From NCBI GenBank assembly GCA_964459305.1, contig CAYWNA010000008.1:61574-125573 (forward strand): DNA of 64,000 nucleotides, in the 5' to 3' direction. Below, piece by piece: positions 1 through 9,225 of the stretch. The stretch comes from CAYWNA01 sp964459305. Its GTDB lineage: Bacteria; Planctomycetota; Planctomycetia; Pirellulales; Pirellulaceae. Each line of letters begins with the position of its first letter. Position 1 is the stretch's first letter. The position numbers and the translations under genes were made by a program. The notes below the pieces were generated by a model. It saw only the letters and a program-made list of their open reading frames with translations. It did not search any database and was not told where the DNA came from.

Positions 1-1
1 C

Positions 2-1708
2 GATCGGTTCGACCACATCGTCGAGAACTCGTTCCTGGCGGTGACGGACAAACCACGGTCCACCTTTTCAATCGACGTCGATACGGCCTCGTACTCGAAA
101 ACTCGCGTGTACCTCATGCAACATCAGACGTTGCCGCCGCCGGACGCGGTGCGCATCGAAGAACTCGTCAATTACTTCCACTACGACTACTCACAGCCTA
201 CCGGCGAGCATCCATTCGCTGTCCATGTCGAAACGGCCGCATGTCCTTGGCAAGCCAAACGCCGGTTGGTGCGCATCGGAATCAAAGGCAGAGAGTTACA
301 GGAGACACGCCCTGCTAGTAACCTGGTTTTTCTGATGGATGTGTCGGGCTCCATGAACGCACCGAACAAGCTGCCGTTGGTCAAACGCGGACTGCGGATG
401 CTTGTCAACCGCTTGGGTGAGAATGACCACGTGGCCATCGCCGTTTATGCCGGGGCCGCGGGACTGGTGTTGCCGCCCACGTCAGCGGCCGAAAGGAACA
501 AGATTCTCACCGCCCTGGATCGGTTGCATGCCGGTGGTTCGACCAACGGGGGCGAGGGCATTGAGTTGGCCTACGGCGTGGCGTTGGAGAACTACATTAC
601 CGGCGGCACGAACCGCGTGATCCTCTGCACCGACGGCGATTTCAATGTCGGCAGGACCAGCACGGGAGATCTTGTCAGTCTCGCCGAACGGCACGCGAAA
701 GCCGGCGTTTTTCTGAGCGTTCTGGGCTTCGGAATCGGCAATCACAACGACGCAATGCTGGAGCAGATCTCGAACAAGGCGAACGGAAACTACGCCTTCA
801 TCGATACGCATTTGGAGGCCAACAAGGTGTTGGTCGAACAGTTGAGCGGCACGTTGGTGACAATCGCTAAGGACGTGAAGATCCAGGTGGAATTCAATCC
901 CACCTGCGTAGCGGCGTATCGCTTGATCGGGTACGAGAATCGCAAACTGGCCGACCGGGATTTCAACGACGATACCAAAGACGCCGGCGAAATCGGGGCG
1001 GGACACACGGTCACGGCGTTGTACGAAGTGAGGCTCGTGGGCCACGAAGCCGAAGATCCGCTCCCATCGGGCGTGGACCCATTGAAGTACCAGAAGCCGT
1101 CCCAGGTCTCCGACGAGGCGCAGACCGGCGAGCTTCTGACCGTGAACCTGCGCTACAAGCAACCGGACGCGGACGAGAGTACGAAACTGGCTGTCGCCGT
1201 CACCGACGACAACAGTGAATTCGACCAGGCTTCCGGAGACTTCCGTTTTGCGGCCGCCGTCGCTTCATTCGGCATGCTGCTGCGAGGTTCCCAACACCGA
1301 GGCGAAAGCGACTACAGCAATGTCCTCACCGTTGCTGATTCCGCTCGCGGCAACGACCGACATGGCTACCGCGCCGAGTTTATCGAGATGGTCAAACGGG
1401 CGGCACTCCTGTCGGGAAACGAAATCTCATGGATCCCCGTCAGACGCCATCAGCAGCCCGCCAACAACGACGCGACGGTGGCACATACGACAGCGGTCGC
1501 CGGACGCTGGGATCGCCCTTATTTTGATCCAAGTATTCTCTTTCAGATCTGGCTGGGCCTCGTTTTGGGCGTTGGCGTTTCAGCGATCGTGTTGGTATTG
1601 TGCCTTCCCCTGCTGATGTCGAAATCCAGATTGCCCATCGCGTACGATGGAGTGGATTCAGGCCGCGCGCTAAAGCCGCCGGTCCGTGGAAGAAAATGCC
1701 CTTGCTGA
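2..1708 (+). CDS. VWA-domain protein, YfbK family (5' truncated by window edge)
   Basis: The reading frame is open from base 2, and the residues before the first GTG (base 41) already match the family (an ENSFL-type motif before STFSIDVDTASYS), so the true start lies outside the window. The family signature is followed by LPPPDAVRIEELVNYF and a von Willebrand A domain with the MIDAS motif DVSGSMN near base 338. A C-terminal YfbK-type (DUF3520-like) region ends around GYRAEFIEMVKRA. Beyond it come about 90 extra residues with a hydrophobic segment near bases 1540-1620, which would anchor the C-terminus in a membrane; this is not typical of YfbK. The VWA domain is expected to bind metal and act in protein-protein contact; the partner is unknown. 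It converges on trmL, with stops 2 bases apart. Identity is secure, function is not. Confidence 0.9.
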   Translation, partial: DRFDHIVENSFLAVTDKPRSTFSIDVDTASYSKTRVYLMQHQTLPPPDAVRIEELVNYFHYDYSQPTGEHPFAVHVETAACPWQAKRRLVRIGIKGRELQETRPASNLVFLMDVSGSMNAPNKLPLVKRGLRMLVNRLGENDHVAIAVYAGAAGLVLPPTSAAERNKILTALDRLHAGGSTNGGEGIELAYGVALENYITGGTNRVILCTDGDFNVGRTSTGDLVSLAERHAKAGVFLSVLGFGIGNHNDAMLEQISNKANGNYAFIDTHLEANKVLVEQLSGTLVTIAKDVKIQVEFNPTCVAAYRLIGYENRKLADRDFNDDTKDAGEIGAGHTVTALYEVRLVGHEAEDPLPSGVDPLKYQKPSQVSDEAQTGELLTVNLRYKQPDADESTKLAVAVTDDNSEFDQASGDFRFAAAVASFGMLLRGSQHRGESDYSNVLTVADSARGNDRHGYRAEFIEMVKRAALLSGNEISWIPVRRHQQPANNDATVAHTTAVAGRWDRPYFDPSILFQIWLGLVLGVGVSAIVLVLCLPLLMSKSRLPIAYDGVDSGRALKPPVRGRKCPC

Positions 1709-1709
1709 T

Positions 1710-2156
1710 CTAAGGCCCACAGGTATCGAACTGGCGTAATGCTTCGTAGGCGGCCACGGCGACGGAGGCTGCCAGGTTTAGGCTGCGGACCTGAGGGCGA
1801 ATGGGGATGCGCAGGGAGCGGTCGGGATTCGCGTCGAGCATTGACTTCGGCAGACCTTGGGTTTCGCTACCAAATGCGATGGCATCGCCTTGCCGATACG
1901 AGACTCTGGTATAGTCCGTGGTTGCCGTTTTGGAGAAGTACCACGGCTCTCGCCCGGGCAGTCGACTCCGCAGCGACTGCCAGTCGTCTACCACCTCCCA
2001 TTGCAGGTGCTGCCAGTAGTCCAAGCCGGCACGCCGCAGATTCTTCTCGTCCATTCGGAAACCCAACGGACGCACCAGCCACAGCTTGGCACCGACGGCG
2101 ACGCAGGTGCGCCCGATGTTGCCGGTATTCTGTGGGATTTCCGGCTCAAACAGCAC
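1710..2156 (-). CDS. trmL: tRNA (cytidine(34)-2'-O)-methyltransferase TrmL
   Basis: This 148-residue SPOUT-class protein matches TrmL in length (E. coli about 157) and motifs: FEPEIPQNTGNIGRTC at the N-terminus, LRRAGLDYW in the middle, then GSETQGLP and IPIRPQVRSLNLAASVAVAAYE forming the knotted SAM-binding site. TrmL methylates the 2'-O of the wobble nucleotide of leucine tRNAs. The start is uncertain. The GTG at 2156 gives MLFEPE, but the frame is open upstream and homologues begin about three residues earlier (LLHIVLFEPE), so a CTG near 2171 overlapping the end of the upstream TPR/SH3 gene is possible. It is the last gene of the minus-strand Bat-type set, which is probably chance rather than function. 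Confidence 0.9.
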   Translation of the reverse strand: MLFEPEIPQNTGNIGRTCVAVGAKLWLVRPLGFRMDEKNLRRAGLDYWQHLQWEVVDDWQSLRSRLPGREPWYFSKTATTDYTRVSYRQGDAIAFGSETQGLPKSMLDANPDRSLRIPIRPQVRSLNLAASVAVAAYEALRQFDTCGP

Positions 2157-2179
2157 GATGTGTAGTAGCGGTTCGTCGT

Positions 2180-2953
2180 TCAGTACACCACCACCTCTTC
2201 ACGCCTCACCCAACCTTCTTTCGCGCCAGGCAGCCGGATCAACAGCCAATCGCCGCGGTACTCGACAGCCTCGAATTCGGCCCCCTCGGAAAGCGACTGC
2301 GTGAAGGCGGGCTCGTAGGACTCGGCGTTGCCCTTGCGAGCGACAACACCATCGGTGACGACAACCCCGTGCCGAACGACCTCGAAGCGATACCAGTCGT
2401 AGGCGGCCGAGGCGGACAAGATTAGTGTGATCAATAATCCCAGCCAGCCCAAAGCTGCGAGCCAGCGTCGTTGCCCGGTGTACAATGCTATGATGCCAAT
2501 CACGAAAGTGATCGCGGCGGAGCATGCCATGAGATGGAACTTGCCCCCATAACTGATCTTGTCCTGCCAGAAGAACAAGTAGTCAATCACCGCTCGCTTG
2601 CGATTCAGCGTTTGCGCTTCCAACGCAGATCGGAGATTGTAATCTAGCTTCCAATCGGTAGGTCGATACCGCTTCGCCCGGCGGTAACACGCGACTGCCC
2701 GACCTCGCTGGCCGGCGCGCATGAAGGCATTCCCCTGGTTGTACAGCACTGCGCCGGACACGAAACCCGCATCCAGAACCTCCTGGTACAAACTTGCTGC
2801 CCGCAGGAAATCTTCCGGACTCTCCGCCTCGTCGAATGTCTGTTGAGCCGAATGGAACTTCTGGGATACAGAGTCCCGGGTGCTGCCGCAGCCTGCCGCA
2901 TGCATAGCTAACGCTGCCACGAACAAACCGGCGGCGGCCTCCTTTCGAATCAT
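2180..2953 (-). CDS. BatE-like TPR/SH3 lipoprotein
   Basis: A 257-residue protein that starts at the ATG at 2953, preceded by a GAGGG ribosome site. Its first residues form a lipoprotein signal ending in the lipobox-like MHAAGC. A TPR-like helical region follows (LYNQGNAFMRAGQRGRAVACYRRA), then two hydrophobic membrane segments (MACSAAITFVIGIIALY and LGWLGLLITLILSASAA) and a C-terminal bacterial SH3-like domain ending GWVRREEVVVY. The order TPR, two membrane spans, SH3 is that of BatE proteins of aerotolerance operons. It lies about 100 bases downstream of batD on the same strand, which supports the call. A longer ORF to 3004 exists but lacks a signal peptide. Function is by family only. Confidence 0.8.
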   Translation of the reverse strand: MIRKEAAAGLFVAALAMHAAGCGSTRDSVSQKFHSAQQTFDEAESPEDFLRAASLYQEVLDAGFVSGAVLYNQGNAFMRAGQRGRAVACYRRAKRYRPTDWKLDYNLRSALEAQTLNRKRAVIDYLFFWQDKISYGGKFHLMACSAAITFVIGIIALYTGQRRWLAALGWLGLLITLILSASAAYDWYRFEVVRHGVVVTDGVVARKGNAESYEPAFTQSLSEGAEFEAVEYRGDWLLIRLPGAKEGWVRREEVVVY

Positions 2954-3053
2954 CTGACCCTCTGAGTATCCGTATCGGCGGGTACGGCGGTGCCAGACCC
3001 GCATGAAGGTTTATATGGAATCGTCAATCCGCTAGGGCAAATACTGTCAGGTC

Positions 3054-4991
3054 CTATCTTAACACCCGCTTGCGTTCGAATGTCTTGATCAACTCGTCCA
3101 ACAACGTGCCAGCCTCGTCTTCCAGACCATGCAGCGCTTCGGCGCTGGCGCCGTATCTTGCGGCATCACACGCTTCGCACCATGCCGCCAGGCGTTCCAC
3201 GAGGCCGTCGTTCACTTCCATTTCCGTCAATCGTTGGCACACCTCGCCGGTTGTCAAGCCAGCTTCTTCCTCTCCGGTTGCGTCTGCTACCAGGCCGACG
3301 ACGGCGGCCTGCAGACGATCCGCTTCAAGGCGGGTGTCGTCCTCCGTGTGTCGTGCGTCGCGCAGCCGCCGCCGGGCCCTCGATGCTGCCGAACGCCGGC
3401 GCACCAAATCAGAATCACCGAACAGTCGTTGCAGTTTCTGCGTCGCCAACACGATGATCAGGTAGATCCCAGCCATGCTACCCAGGCCGGCGAACCAGCG
3501 CACAGGATCGACCGAATCATCTCGCAACGACGACAACCCGGCGTTGGCTCGAATGCCGCCCTCCAGCGTCTCGATGTCGCTGTCGCCGGACGGCGCGACA
3601 CTAGCCATAGCGATGTCCTGCTCGGATAACTGTTCCGCGGTGCTGATTTGAATTGGGATCTGTTTGGTCGTCAGTGTGACGTATTCCTCTTTTTTGACGT
3701 CGAAATAGGACATGGCGATTGGTGGGAAGCTCTCGACGTCCGCCTTCAATGGTCGTAGGCTGTACGTAAACCGCCGTGCCCTAGTGTCACTCTCCTCGGT
3801 CGCTTCGTAGATCTTGAACCGGTCGGCCACGTCGGGCAATTGCCCCAGATCGGGCGTCTTGACTGCATCGAGTGTCCCTTCTCCTTCCAACGTGAGCGTC
3901 AACGTCATGGGATCCCCCACCTTGGCCCTGGTGGGGGAGAGCCGGCTTTCGAATTCGAACTCGCCGATCGCGCCGCTGTACGAGGCGGGCCGACCCTCCA
4001 GCGGAACGTCTTTTACTTGAACGGTGATTGGCGGAGCCTTAGCGAAAACGTCCTCCAACTCCGGCCTGCCGCGAGTGTTTACGCGCATGATGAGCTCACC
4101 GTTTAAAGCAACCGGGCCGAAGGAATACTCGCCAAGTTGTTTCGCCACGAACGTGCGTGGAAACACGTATTCCCAGTAGTCCACCAGCCTGCCCGATTTG
4201 TCCTTCCGCTTCCTACGTTCGGCTTTCGGCAGGAAGCCCGCTTGGCGGCCAAAGCCGCCACGGTAATCGTTCACTCCAAACCCAGCGTTTCGGCCATTCA
4301 TGAATGGTTTCAGCCAACGATCCAACGGCACGGTCGGTTCCAGCCCCGTGGGCAATCGATCATCGTTCGCCCAAGGAATCGAAAGCACGGGCTTGAATTC
4401 ATCGTCGTCAAACATCGAGAACAGAGACCCGGACGAGCTCGACCGCGATGCGAGTACAGCGATGGGATCTTGGTCGCCATAGGGCTCTGGAAGACCTTTC
4501 ACCGCGATGTTCAACGTGACGGTGAAACGTTGCATCGGATAGACGGATGCCTGGTCGATTTGAATCTCCAGAAAAGCGAAGTCCTGATCGTCCGGTGCGA
4601 TCACTTCGAGTGTCAGCGCATTGCCTCGCAGGAGTTGCCCATCCACTTCCGCTGTCGGGACCGGAAGTGTCAGTTTGCCGGCTCGTTTTGGTGTGAGCAC
4701 ATAGTTGAAGACGCGGCTATACCGAACAACCCGTGTCATTTGGTTACCGACGATGCGGACCTTCTCCGAGTTCCGCGACTCTGCCCCACGAGATTGAACG
4801 TCGAAATCGTCGAAGCCTTCCAGCTTTGGCGGGGAAGGAGCCTCCACGTTGTCGATGGCTATCTGATAGACGACCGATTGGCCTTCATAGATACGAGACT
4901 TTGATAGCCCAACGCGCATCGCCGGTTGGTCGGCTGCGGCAGCAACCGATGCCAACGCGAGGATGCCCAACAGCGATAGAAACGCCTTCAT
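3054..4991 (-). CDS. batD: BatD family oxygen-tolerance protein
   Basis: A 645-residue exported membrane protein: signal peptide ending near AAAADQ, a long beta-rich periplasmic region with MRVGLSKSRIYEGQSVVYQI typical of BatD, and one membrane span near residues 505-525 (GSMAGIYLIIVLATQK) followed by a cytoplasmic helical tail. BatD proteins accompany VWA proteins and TPR proteins in Bat operons; their biochemical role is unresolved. The gene starts 6 bases after the BatC-like stop, so the pair is probably translationally coupled. No BatA/BatB/MoxR genes adjoin this set. A BatA-like protein is encoded separately near 24-26 kb. Confidence 0.88.
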   Translation of the reverse strand: MKAFLSLLGILALASVAAAADQPAMRVGLSKSRIYEGQSVVYQIAIDNVEAPSPPKLEGFDDFDVQSRGAESRNSEKVRIVGNQMTRVVRYSRVFNYVLTPKRAGKLTLPVPTAEVDGQLLRGNALTLEVIAPDDQDFAFLEIQIDQASVYPMQRFTVTLNIAVKGLPEPYGDQDPIAVLASRSSSSGSLFSMFDDDEFKPVLSIPWANDDRLPTGLEPTVPLDRWLKPFMNGRNAGFGVNDYRGGFGRQAGFLPKAERRKRKDKSGRLVDYWEYVFPRTFVAKQLGEYSFGPVALNGELIMRVNTRGRPELEDVFAKAPPITVQVKDVPLEGRPASYSGAIGEFEFESRLSPTRAKVGDPMTLTLTLEGEGTLDAVKTPDLGQLPDVADRFKIYEATEESDTRARRFTYSLRPLKADVESFPPIAMSYFDVKKEEYVTLTTKQIPIQISTAEQLSEQDIAMASVAPSGDSDIETLEGGIRANAGLSSLRDDSVDPVRWFAGLGSMAGIYLIIVLATQKLQRLFGDSDLVRRRSAASRARRRLRDARHTEDDTRLEADRLQAAVVGLVADATGEEEAGLTTGEVCQRLTEMEVNDGLVERLAAWCEACDAARYGASAEALHGLEDEAGTLLDELIKTFERKRVLR

Positions 4992-4997
4992 GATGGT

Positions 4998-6668
4998 CTA
5001 CCAGTCCTTGTCAACAACCACTCCGCCGCCCATGTAGCGCTGAAGCTGTTTCTGTCTCTCTCGATGTTCACGTTCCCGTTCCCGGACCTTTCGTAACACC
5101 GCCTCGGCTTGCTGTTGAGATAGATCCTGGGGCTGTTGTTGCGGCTTCTGCTGGTCGCGGTTTTCCGGTGACTGCTGCTGGTCTTGTTGCTTTTCCTGTT
5201 GCTGTTGATCGTTCTGACCTTGCTCCTGTTGCTGTTGTTTGGGGAGCGACTCGGCGATCTCCTTCAGCAGCTTCAGCGCCTCTTCCTGCTTGGGCAGGGC
5301 GGCACCCGTATCGTTTTCGTCCAACAGCTTTAACGCCTCCTCGCACAGTTCGTGAACCTTCGGACCAAGCTCAATCGCCTTGTCCAATGACTGCTTCAAC
5401 CCTTCTTTGGCCTGCTCAGCTTGCTGAGGGTCCGCGTTCGGATCGATCGGGACGACCGCAGGATTGCCAGGGGTGGCGGCCGTGCTCGCGTCCAGTTGTT
5501 GTAGCTCTTGTTCAGCTTTCAGGGGCAAGACTTGGCTCCAGTTGCCAACCAGGCTTTGGCGGCGAGAGAGTTCGTCGTACTCGATCGGCCGATCGTCTTC
5601 GCTGTCGGCCTCGGAGGGCCGGTCGACAGCCTCTTGCGATTGCCCGACAAGCGTCTCTTCGGTGACCGTGGCCTTCTGCAGCACATTCTGAAACGGCGCG
5701 ATGGCCGTGTAGATTTCGTTCAACGCATCCAGCGCGCCGGTCTGTGACTCGACCGCCTGGTCGAGATCGCGATCGTTCAGGCCACCCGCCGCTTTCAGCA
5801 TCGCCGAGCGGGCCTGATCACCCATACTGCTCAAGGCGCTGATCGCCTGCTTGAGTTGTTCCGGATCGGGCTGCGGAGTGGTTGGCTGGCCGGGGGTAGC
5901 TGCCGGTGGCGGTTGGAGCGACTGCTGGATCTTTTCCTTCAAGGGCTCGATCTCTTCGGCGAGTTTCAGTTGCTCGGTGCACGTTTCCTTGACCGCCTGT
6001 CGTCGCTTGGGCGAATCGTCCTCGGCGTTCAGATGACGGGTGGCCTGTCGTAATCCGGTCTGTCGTGCTTCGATCATTTGCAGGAAGGTCAGTAGGTCCA
6101 TCTCTTCGCGCTGCTTCTCGCGATCGTGCTTTGCCCACATGTCCTGCATGTGTTTGATCCACAGCCGAAGCACTTCCAGATTCCGCCGTGCATTTGAGTG
6201 CTTCGGATCGATCTCCAGGCAGTCGCGATAGTGCCCGATGGCAGTCACTAGCATCGACAGTCCCTGCTCGCGCGCATCCGGGGCAGCCAGTTCAGGCTTG
6301 TCCCCAAAGACGGCTCTGGCCTTCGTTGCGTTTACGCACCCCAAGTTGTAGTGGCTGCCGGCGGCTAACCCCGCGTCGCGCGACATGGCCGCTTTCCGAA
6401 ACAGCTCAATCGCCTTGTCAGCGTCGCCCTGAGCGACATGGACGCACGCTCGGTCGTAGGCCACGCGGTCGTCTTCGGGTAGAGCAACGTCGGCATCAGC
6501 GAATGCACGACCGGCGGCCTCAAAATCTCCAGACCGATAGTGCTGGATTCCTTCCTTCACGCGCTCGAACGCCTTCTTGGCCGAGCCGTGCGCAGCAGAT
6601 GGGCTCAGGCTTGCCGCTGCAGCCACCCAAGCCAATACACACAACACTCTCAAACGCTGTCTCCCCAT
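4998..6668 (-). CDS. BatC-like TPR protein with Gln-rich tail
   Basis: Using the ATG at 6668 gives 556 residues with an N-terminal signal peptide (VLCVLAWVAAAASLSPSAAHG). A longer ORF to 6731 would bury this signal. TPR motifs follow (GIQHYRSGDFEAAGRAFADA and a second unit with DKAIELFRKAA). Next is a long charged helical region, then a strongly Gln-rich stretch and a Q/R-rich helix near the C-terminus, ending KLQRYMGGGVVVDKDW. The TPR-plus-low-complexity design next to BatD is the BatC pattern. It is the first gene of the minus-strand set batC-batD-batE-trmL. The 300 bases to ispD form a divergent promoter region. Confidence 0.8.
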   Translation of the reverse strand: MGRQRLRVLCVLAWVAAAASLSPSAAHGSAKKAFERVKEGIQHYRSGDFEAAGRAFADADVALPEDDRVAYDRACVHVAQGDADKAIELFRKAAMSRDAGLAAGSHYNLGCVNATKARAVFGDKPELAAPDAREQGLSMLVTAIGHYRDCLEIDPKHSNARRNLEVLRLWIKHMQDMWAKHDREKQREEMDLLTFLQMIEARQTGLRQATRHLNAEDDSPKRRQAVKETCTEQLKLAEEIEPLKEKIQQSLQPPPAATPGQPTTPQPDPEQLKQAISALSSMGDQARSAMLKAAGGLNDRDLDQAVESQTGALDALNEIYTAIAPFQNVLQKATVTEETLVGQSQEAVDRPSEADSEDDRPIEYDELSRRQSLVGNWSQVLPLKAEQELQQLDASTAATPGNPAVVPIDPNADPQQAEQAKEGLKQSLDKAIELGPKVHELCEEALKLLDENDTGAALPKQEEALKLLKEIAESLPKQQQQEQGQNDQQQQEKQQDQQQSPENRDQQKPQQQPQDLSQQQAEAVLRKVREREREHRERQKQLQRYMGGGVVVDKDW

Positions 6669-6804
6669 GCTCGCATCACTTTGCGTCACGGCCCCGCCGA
6701 CACCTTGTATAAAGTGCCGGCATGTGGGCAAACTACCGTATCAATGAATCGAATTATAGCGTCCTTCGGCGTCTGGTGTACTGCCATTGCCCTGGAACCT
6801 TGAC

Positions 6805-6832
6805 TTGACCATCGTAAGTCTCAAAATATACG
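6805..6832 (+). promoter_or_regulatory. Candidate sigma-70-like promoter for ispD
   Basis: TTGACC at 6805-6810 and TATACG at 6827-6832 are separated by 16 bases, in the spacer upstream of the ispD start at 6971. This is a match by eye to a generic consensus. An overlapping TTGACT begins at 6800. There is no other support. Confidence 0.25.
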
Positions 6833-6931
6833 GTGGCCGACTTTGGAATGTTCGCTGGAGTACAGCCATGCGGCTACTGGGGACAGGTTGAAGCCAGGAC
6901 TCCAACAACCGGTGACCGTTGACTGTTGCCT

Positions 6932-6948
6932 GGTGGGCGGTGCCCACC
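6932..6948. repeat. Short perfect hairpin upstream of ispD
   Basis: GGTGGGC, loop GGT, GCCCACC: seven paired bases 23 bases before the ispD start. It has the look of the small intergenic palindromes found elsewhere in the window and could also form in the ispD leader RNA. Confidence 0.5.
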
Positions 6949-6970
6949 CTACACACGGAAGGATGGCATT

Positions 6971-7711
6971 GTGGCCAGTTTCGCTGTAATCCTACCTGCG
7001 GCCGGCAAGAGTAGCCGGTTCAAAGATGCTCATTACAAAAAGCCGTTCATTCCCCTGTCCGATCGCGCCGTCTGGCTGCATTCAGCGGAGAAGTTCCTGA
7101 ATCGAGACGATGTCAAGCAATTGGTCGTAGCGATCTCGCCGGAGGACTCGGAAGCGTTCCACATGAAGTTCGGGGCCAATGTGGCCATTCTTGGTATCGA
7201 TGTGGTCGAAGGTGGCGCCAACCGAGCCGACTCGGTGGCCAACGCCTTGGCACGAGTGAAGTCGGACATCGATTTTGTGGCCGTCCACGACGCCGCCCGT
7301 CCATGTCTGGCAAACGAGTGGATCGACAGAGTGTTTGAGGCGGCGGAGAAGTCAGATGCGGCAATCCTGGCCATTCCAGTGCGGGGAACCGTCAAGCGGG
7401 TGAGTAAAGGGGGCATCATCGAGGAGACCATGGTCCGCGAAAACCTCTGGGAAGCACAGACGCCGCAGGTCTTCCGGCGACAACTGCTGCTGGACGCCTA
7501 TGCCCAGCAAGGCGATCTAGTCGCCACGGACGAGGCCCAACTGGTCGAGCAAATGGGGCATCCCGTAACCGTCGTGCATGGTTCCCCGATCAACCTGAAA
7601 ATTACCACCAAAGAAGATCTGCGGTTGGCACAGCACGCGCTGAAAGCGCTGCCCAAGCCGAAACTACTAGGCCCCGTACACCCGTTTGCCGACGATGATA
7701 TGTGGCGGTGA
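6971..7711 (+). CDS. ispD: 2-C-methyl-D-erythritol 4-phosphate cytidylyltransferase
   Basis: IspD transfers CMP from CTP to methylerythritol phosphate in the MEP isoprenoid pathway. The GTG at 6971 gives VASFAVILPAAGKSSRF, the nucleotide-binding loop of the family, and is preceded by GGAAGG at 6957-6962. A longer ORF from 6926 would add residues translated from a palindrome. Other family motifs are VHDAARPC, the PVRGTVKRV strand, ENLWEAQTPQVF and TDEAQLVE, ending with VVHGSPINLKITTKEDL. The length of 246 residues is slightly above the usual 225-235 because of a short tail. The gene stands alone between divergent and convergent neighbours. Confidence 0.93.
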   Translation: MASFAVILPAAGKSSRFKDAHYKKPFIPLSDRAVWLHSAEKFLNRDDVKQLVVAISPEDSEAFHMKFGANVAILGIDVVEGGANRADSVANALARVKSDIDFVAVHDAARPCLANEWIDRVFEAAEKSDAAILAIPVRGTVKRVSKGGIIEETMVRENLWEAQTPQVFRRQLLLDAYAQQGDLVATDEAQLVEQMGHPVTVVHGSPINLKITTKEDLRLAQHALKALPKPKLLGPVHPFADDDMWR

Positions 7712-8014
7712 AAGGCAATTCCGCTTCGGCCATCAGCAACCACCGGCAAGGCTGAAATCGGTATATCGAATGTCGAACAAGGAATGTCGAAGGACGAAGG
7801 GAAAGAAGGACGGGAAGACCTTCGAAACCGCCGCCGGATTGGCCACACGCGACGGGTTCTTCCCTTATGCCTTCAGTATTCCTTGTTCGATATTCTGCGG
7901 TTGCCTTGCTCGAAAAGATGCCCCCGACCGTCGGAGCTCTCACAGTGCAAAGCCAAGACGAAAAGGGCGGGAGAAAACTCCCGCCCCGTGATTTCGGTTT
8001 GGCAGCAGAGCCGA
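7712..8014. other. Intergenic region ispD-gapA with inverted repeat pair
   Basis: No convincing gene is present. Bases 7768-7792 and 7871-7895 form an imperfect 25-bp inverted repeat built on CGAACAAGGAAT, separated by 78 bases. The gapA terminator lies at the right end. ORFs crossing the region are translations of repeat sequence. Confidence 0.6.
7965..7986 (-). terminator. Rho-independent terminator of gapA
   Basis: On the minus strand GGGCGGGAG, loop TTTT, CTCCCGCCC is followed by TTTT. The stem has nine GC-rich pairs and starts 28 bases after the gapA stop codon. Because the stem is flanked by A and T runs, it could also act weakly for the convergent ispD transcript. Confidence 0.8.
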
Positions 8015-9034
8015 CTACAGCAGGCCGTCCTTCTTGGCCATGTATTTCATCAGGTCGACCACCCGGCACGAATAGCCCCATTCGTTATCATACCAGGAGA
8101 CCAGCTTGAAGAACTTGTCGCTCAAGCCGATGCCAGCGTTGGCGTCGTAGATGCTGGACAGTGGGCAGTGGATGAAATCGCTGCTGACCACCTCGTCTTC
8201 GGTGTAGCCGAGGACACCGGCCATCGTAGTCTCGGACGCCTTCTTCATGGCCGCATTGATTTCTTCCAGCGAAGTGGCCTTCTCCGTTCGCACGGTCAGA
8301 TCTACGACGGACACGTCTGGCGTTGGGATGCGAAACGCCATACCGGTCAACTTGCCCAAGACCTCCGGGATGCACGCACCAACGGCCTTGGCGGCACCTG
8401 TCGAGGACGGAATGATATTGAAGCTGGCCCCGCGGCCGCCGCGCCAGTCCTTCTTGCTTGGGCCGTCCACCGTGGGCTGCGTCGAGGTCAACGAATGCAC
8501 GGTCGTCATCAAGCCTTCGTCCACGCCAAAGTTGTCCAGGACCACTTTCACGATCGGAGCCAAGCAGTTGGTGGTGCAGCTTGCGTTCGAGACAATGGCG
8601 TCGTTAGCCGCATCGAATTTCTCATTGTTGACGCCCATCACGAACATGGGAATGTCTTTGTCCTTGGCCGGCGCGGAAATGACCACGCGTTTGGCTCCGG
8701 CGCTCAAGTGCTTGCTCGCCCCCTCCCGTTTGGTGAAAAGGCCCGTTGACTCGACGACGTAGTCCACTTCGAGCTCTTTCCAGGGCAACGCGGCCGGATC
8801 CCGCTCAGACACGCAACGAACGGGTTTTCCATCGACGATCAACCCCTGATCGTCGCAACTGACCTCATTTTGCGCCCTGCCGTGAATTGAGTCATACTTG
8901 AGCAGATAGGCGAGGTTGTCCGGCGGGACAAGGTCGTTGATTCCCACAAACTCAATGTCGCTGTCGCCCATTGCCGCCCTGAATACGAGCCGCCCGATAC
9001 GCCCAAAACCGTTGATTCCGACGCGAATCGCCAT
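8015..9034 (-). CDS. gapA: Type I glyceraldehyde-3-phosphate dehydrogenase
   Basis: A 339-residue NAD-type GAPDH of glycolysis. The Rossmann motif is GINGFGRIGR (residues 7-16). Asp34 (GINDL) indicates NAD preference. The catalytic Cys153 lies in SNASCTTNC with His180 in TTVHSLTSTQ, and the C-terminal SWYDNEWGYSCRVVDL is intact. Length is normal. The ATG at 9034 is preceded by a GGAGGAG ribosome site (around 9046-9052 on the plus strand as CTCCTCC). It is monocistronic, with its own terminator. Confidence 0.97.
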   Translation of the reverse strand: MAIRVGINGFGRIGRLVFRAAMGDSDIEFVGINDLVPPDNLAYLLKYDSIHGRAQNEVSCDDQGLIVDGKPVRCVSERDPAALPWKELEVDYVVESTGLFTKREGASKHLSAGAKRVVISAPAKDKDIPMFVMGVNNEKFDAANDAIVSNASCTTNCLAPIVKVVLDNFGVDEGLMTTVHSLTSTQPTVDGPSKKDWRGGRGASFNIIPSSTGAAKAVGACIPEVLGKLTGMAFRIPTPDVSVVDLTVRTEKATSLEEINAAMKKASETTMAGVLGYTEDEVVSSDFIHCPLSSIYDANAGIGLSDKFFKLVSWYDNEWGYSCRVVDLMKYMAKKDGLL

Positions 9035-9225
9035 CGTTGTTCACTCCTCCTCTGGAAGCTGACCATCGCCCACCGACCTGGGCAGGCGACCTGTGAAGGC
9101 TAGGATATTAATGGGGAGTCCACGCTGACTCCGCCATGTGAATCTGCTGGCACAAAACGCTTAATTATATGCGAACGCCCCATTCCATCAACGGGGTAAC
9201 GGCGCACGGAGCGGTCCATCCTGCA

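Noticed and set aside
7784..8749. A 321-codon plus-strand ORF
   Set aside because: It is mostly antisense to gapA and begins in the inverted-repeat region.
9115..9132. GGAGTC/GACTCC hairpin upstream of gapA as a regulatory element
   Set aside because: Six pairs with a six-base loop are common by chance, and there is no second supporting signal.
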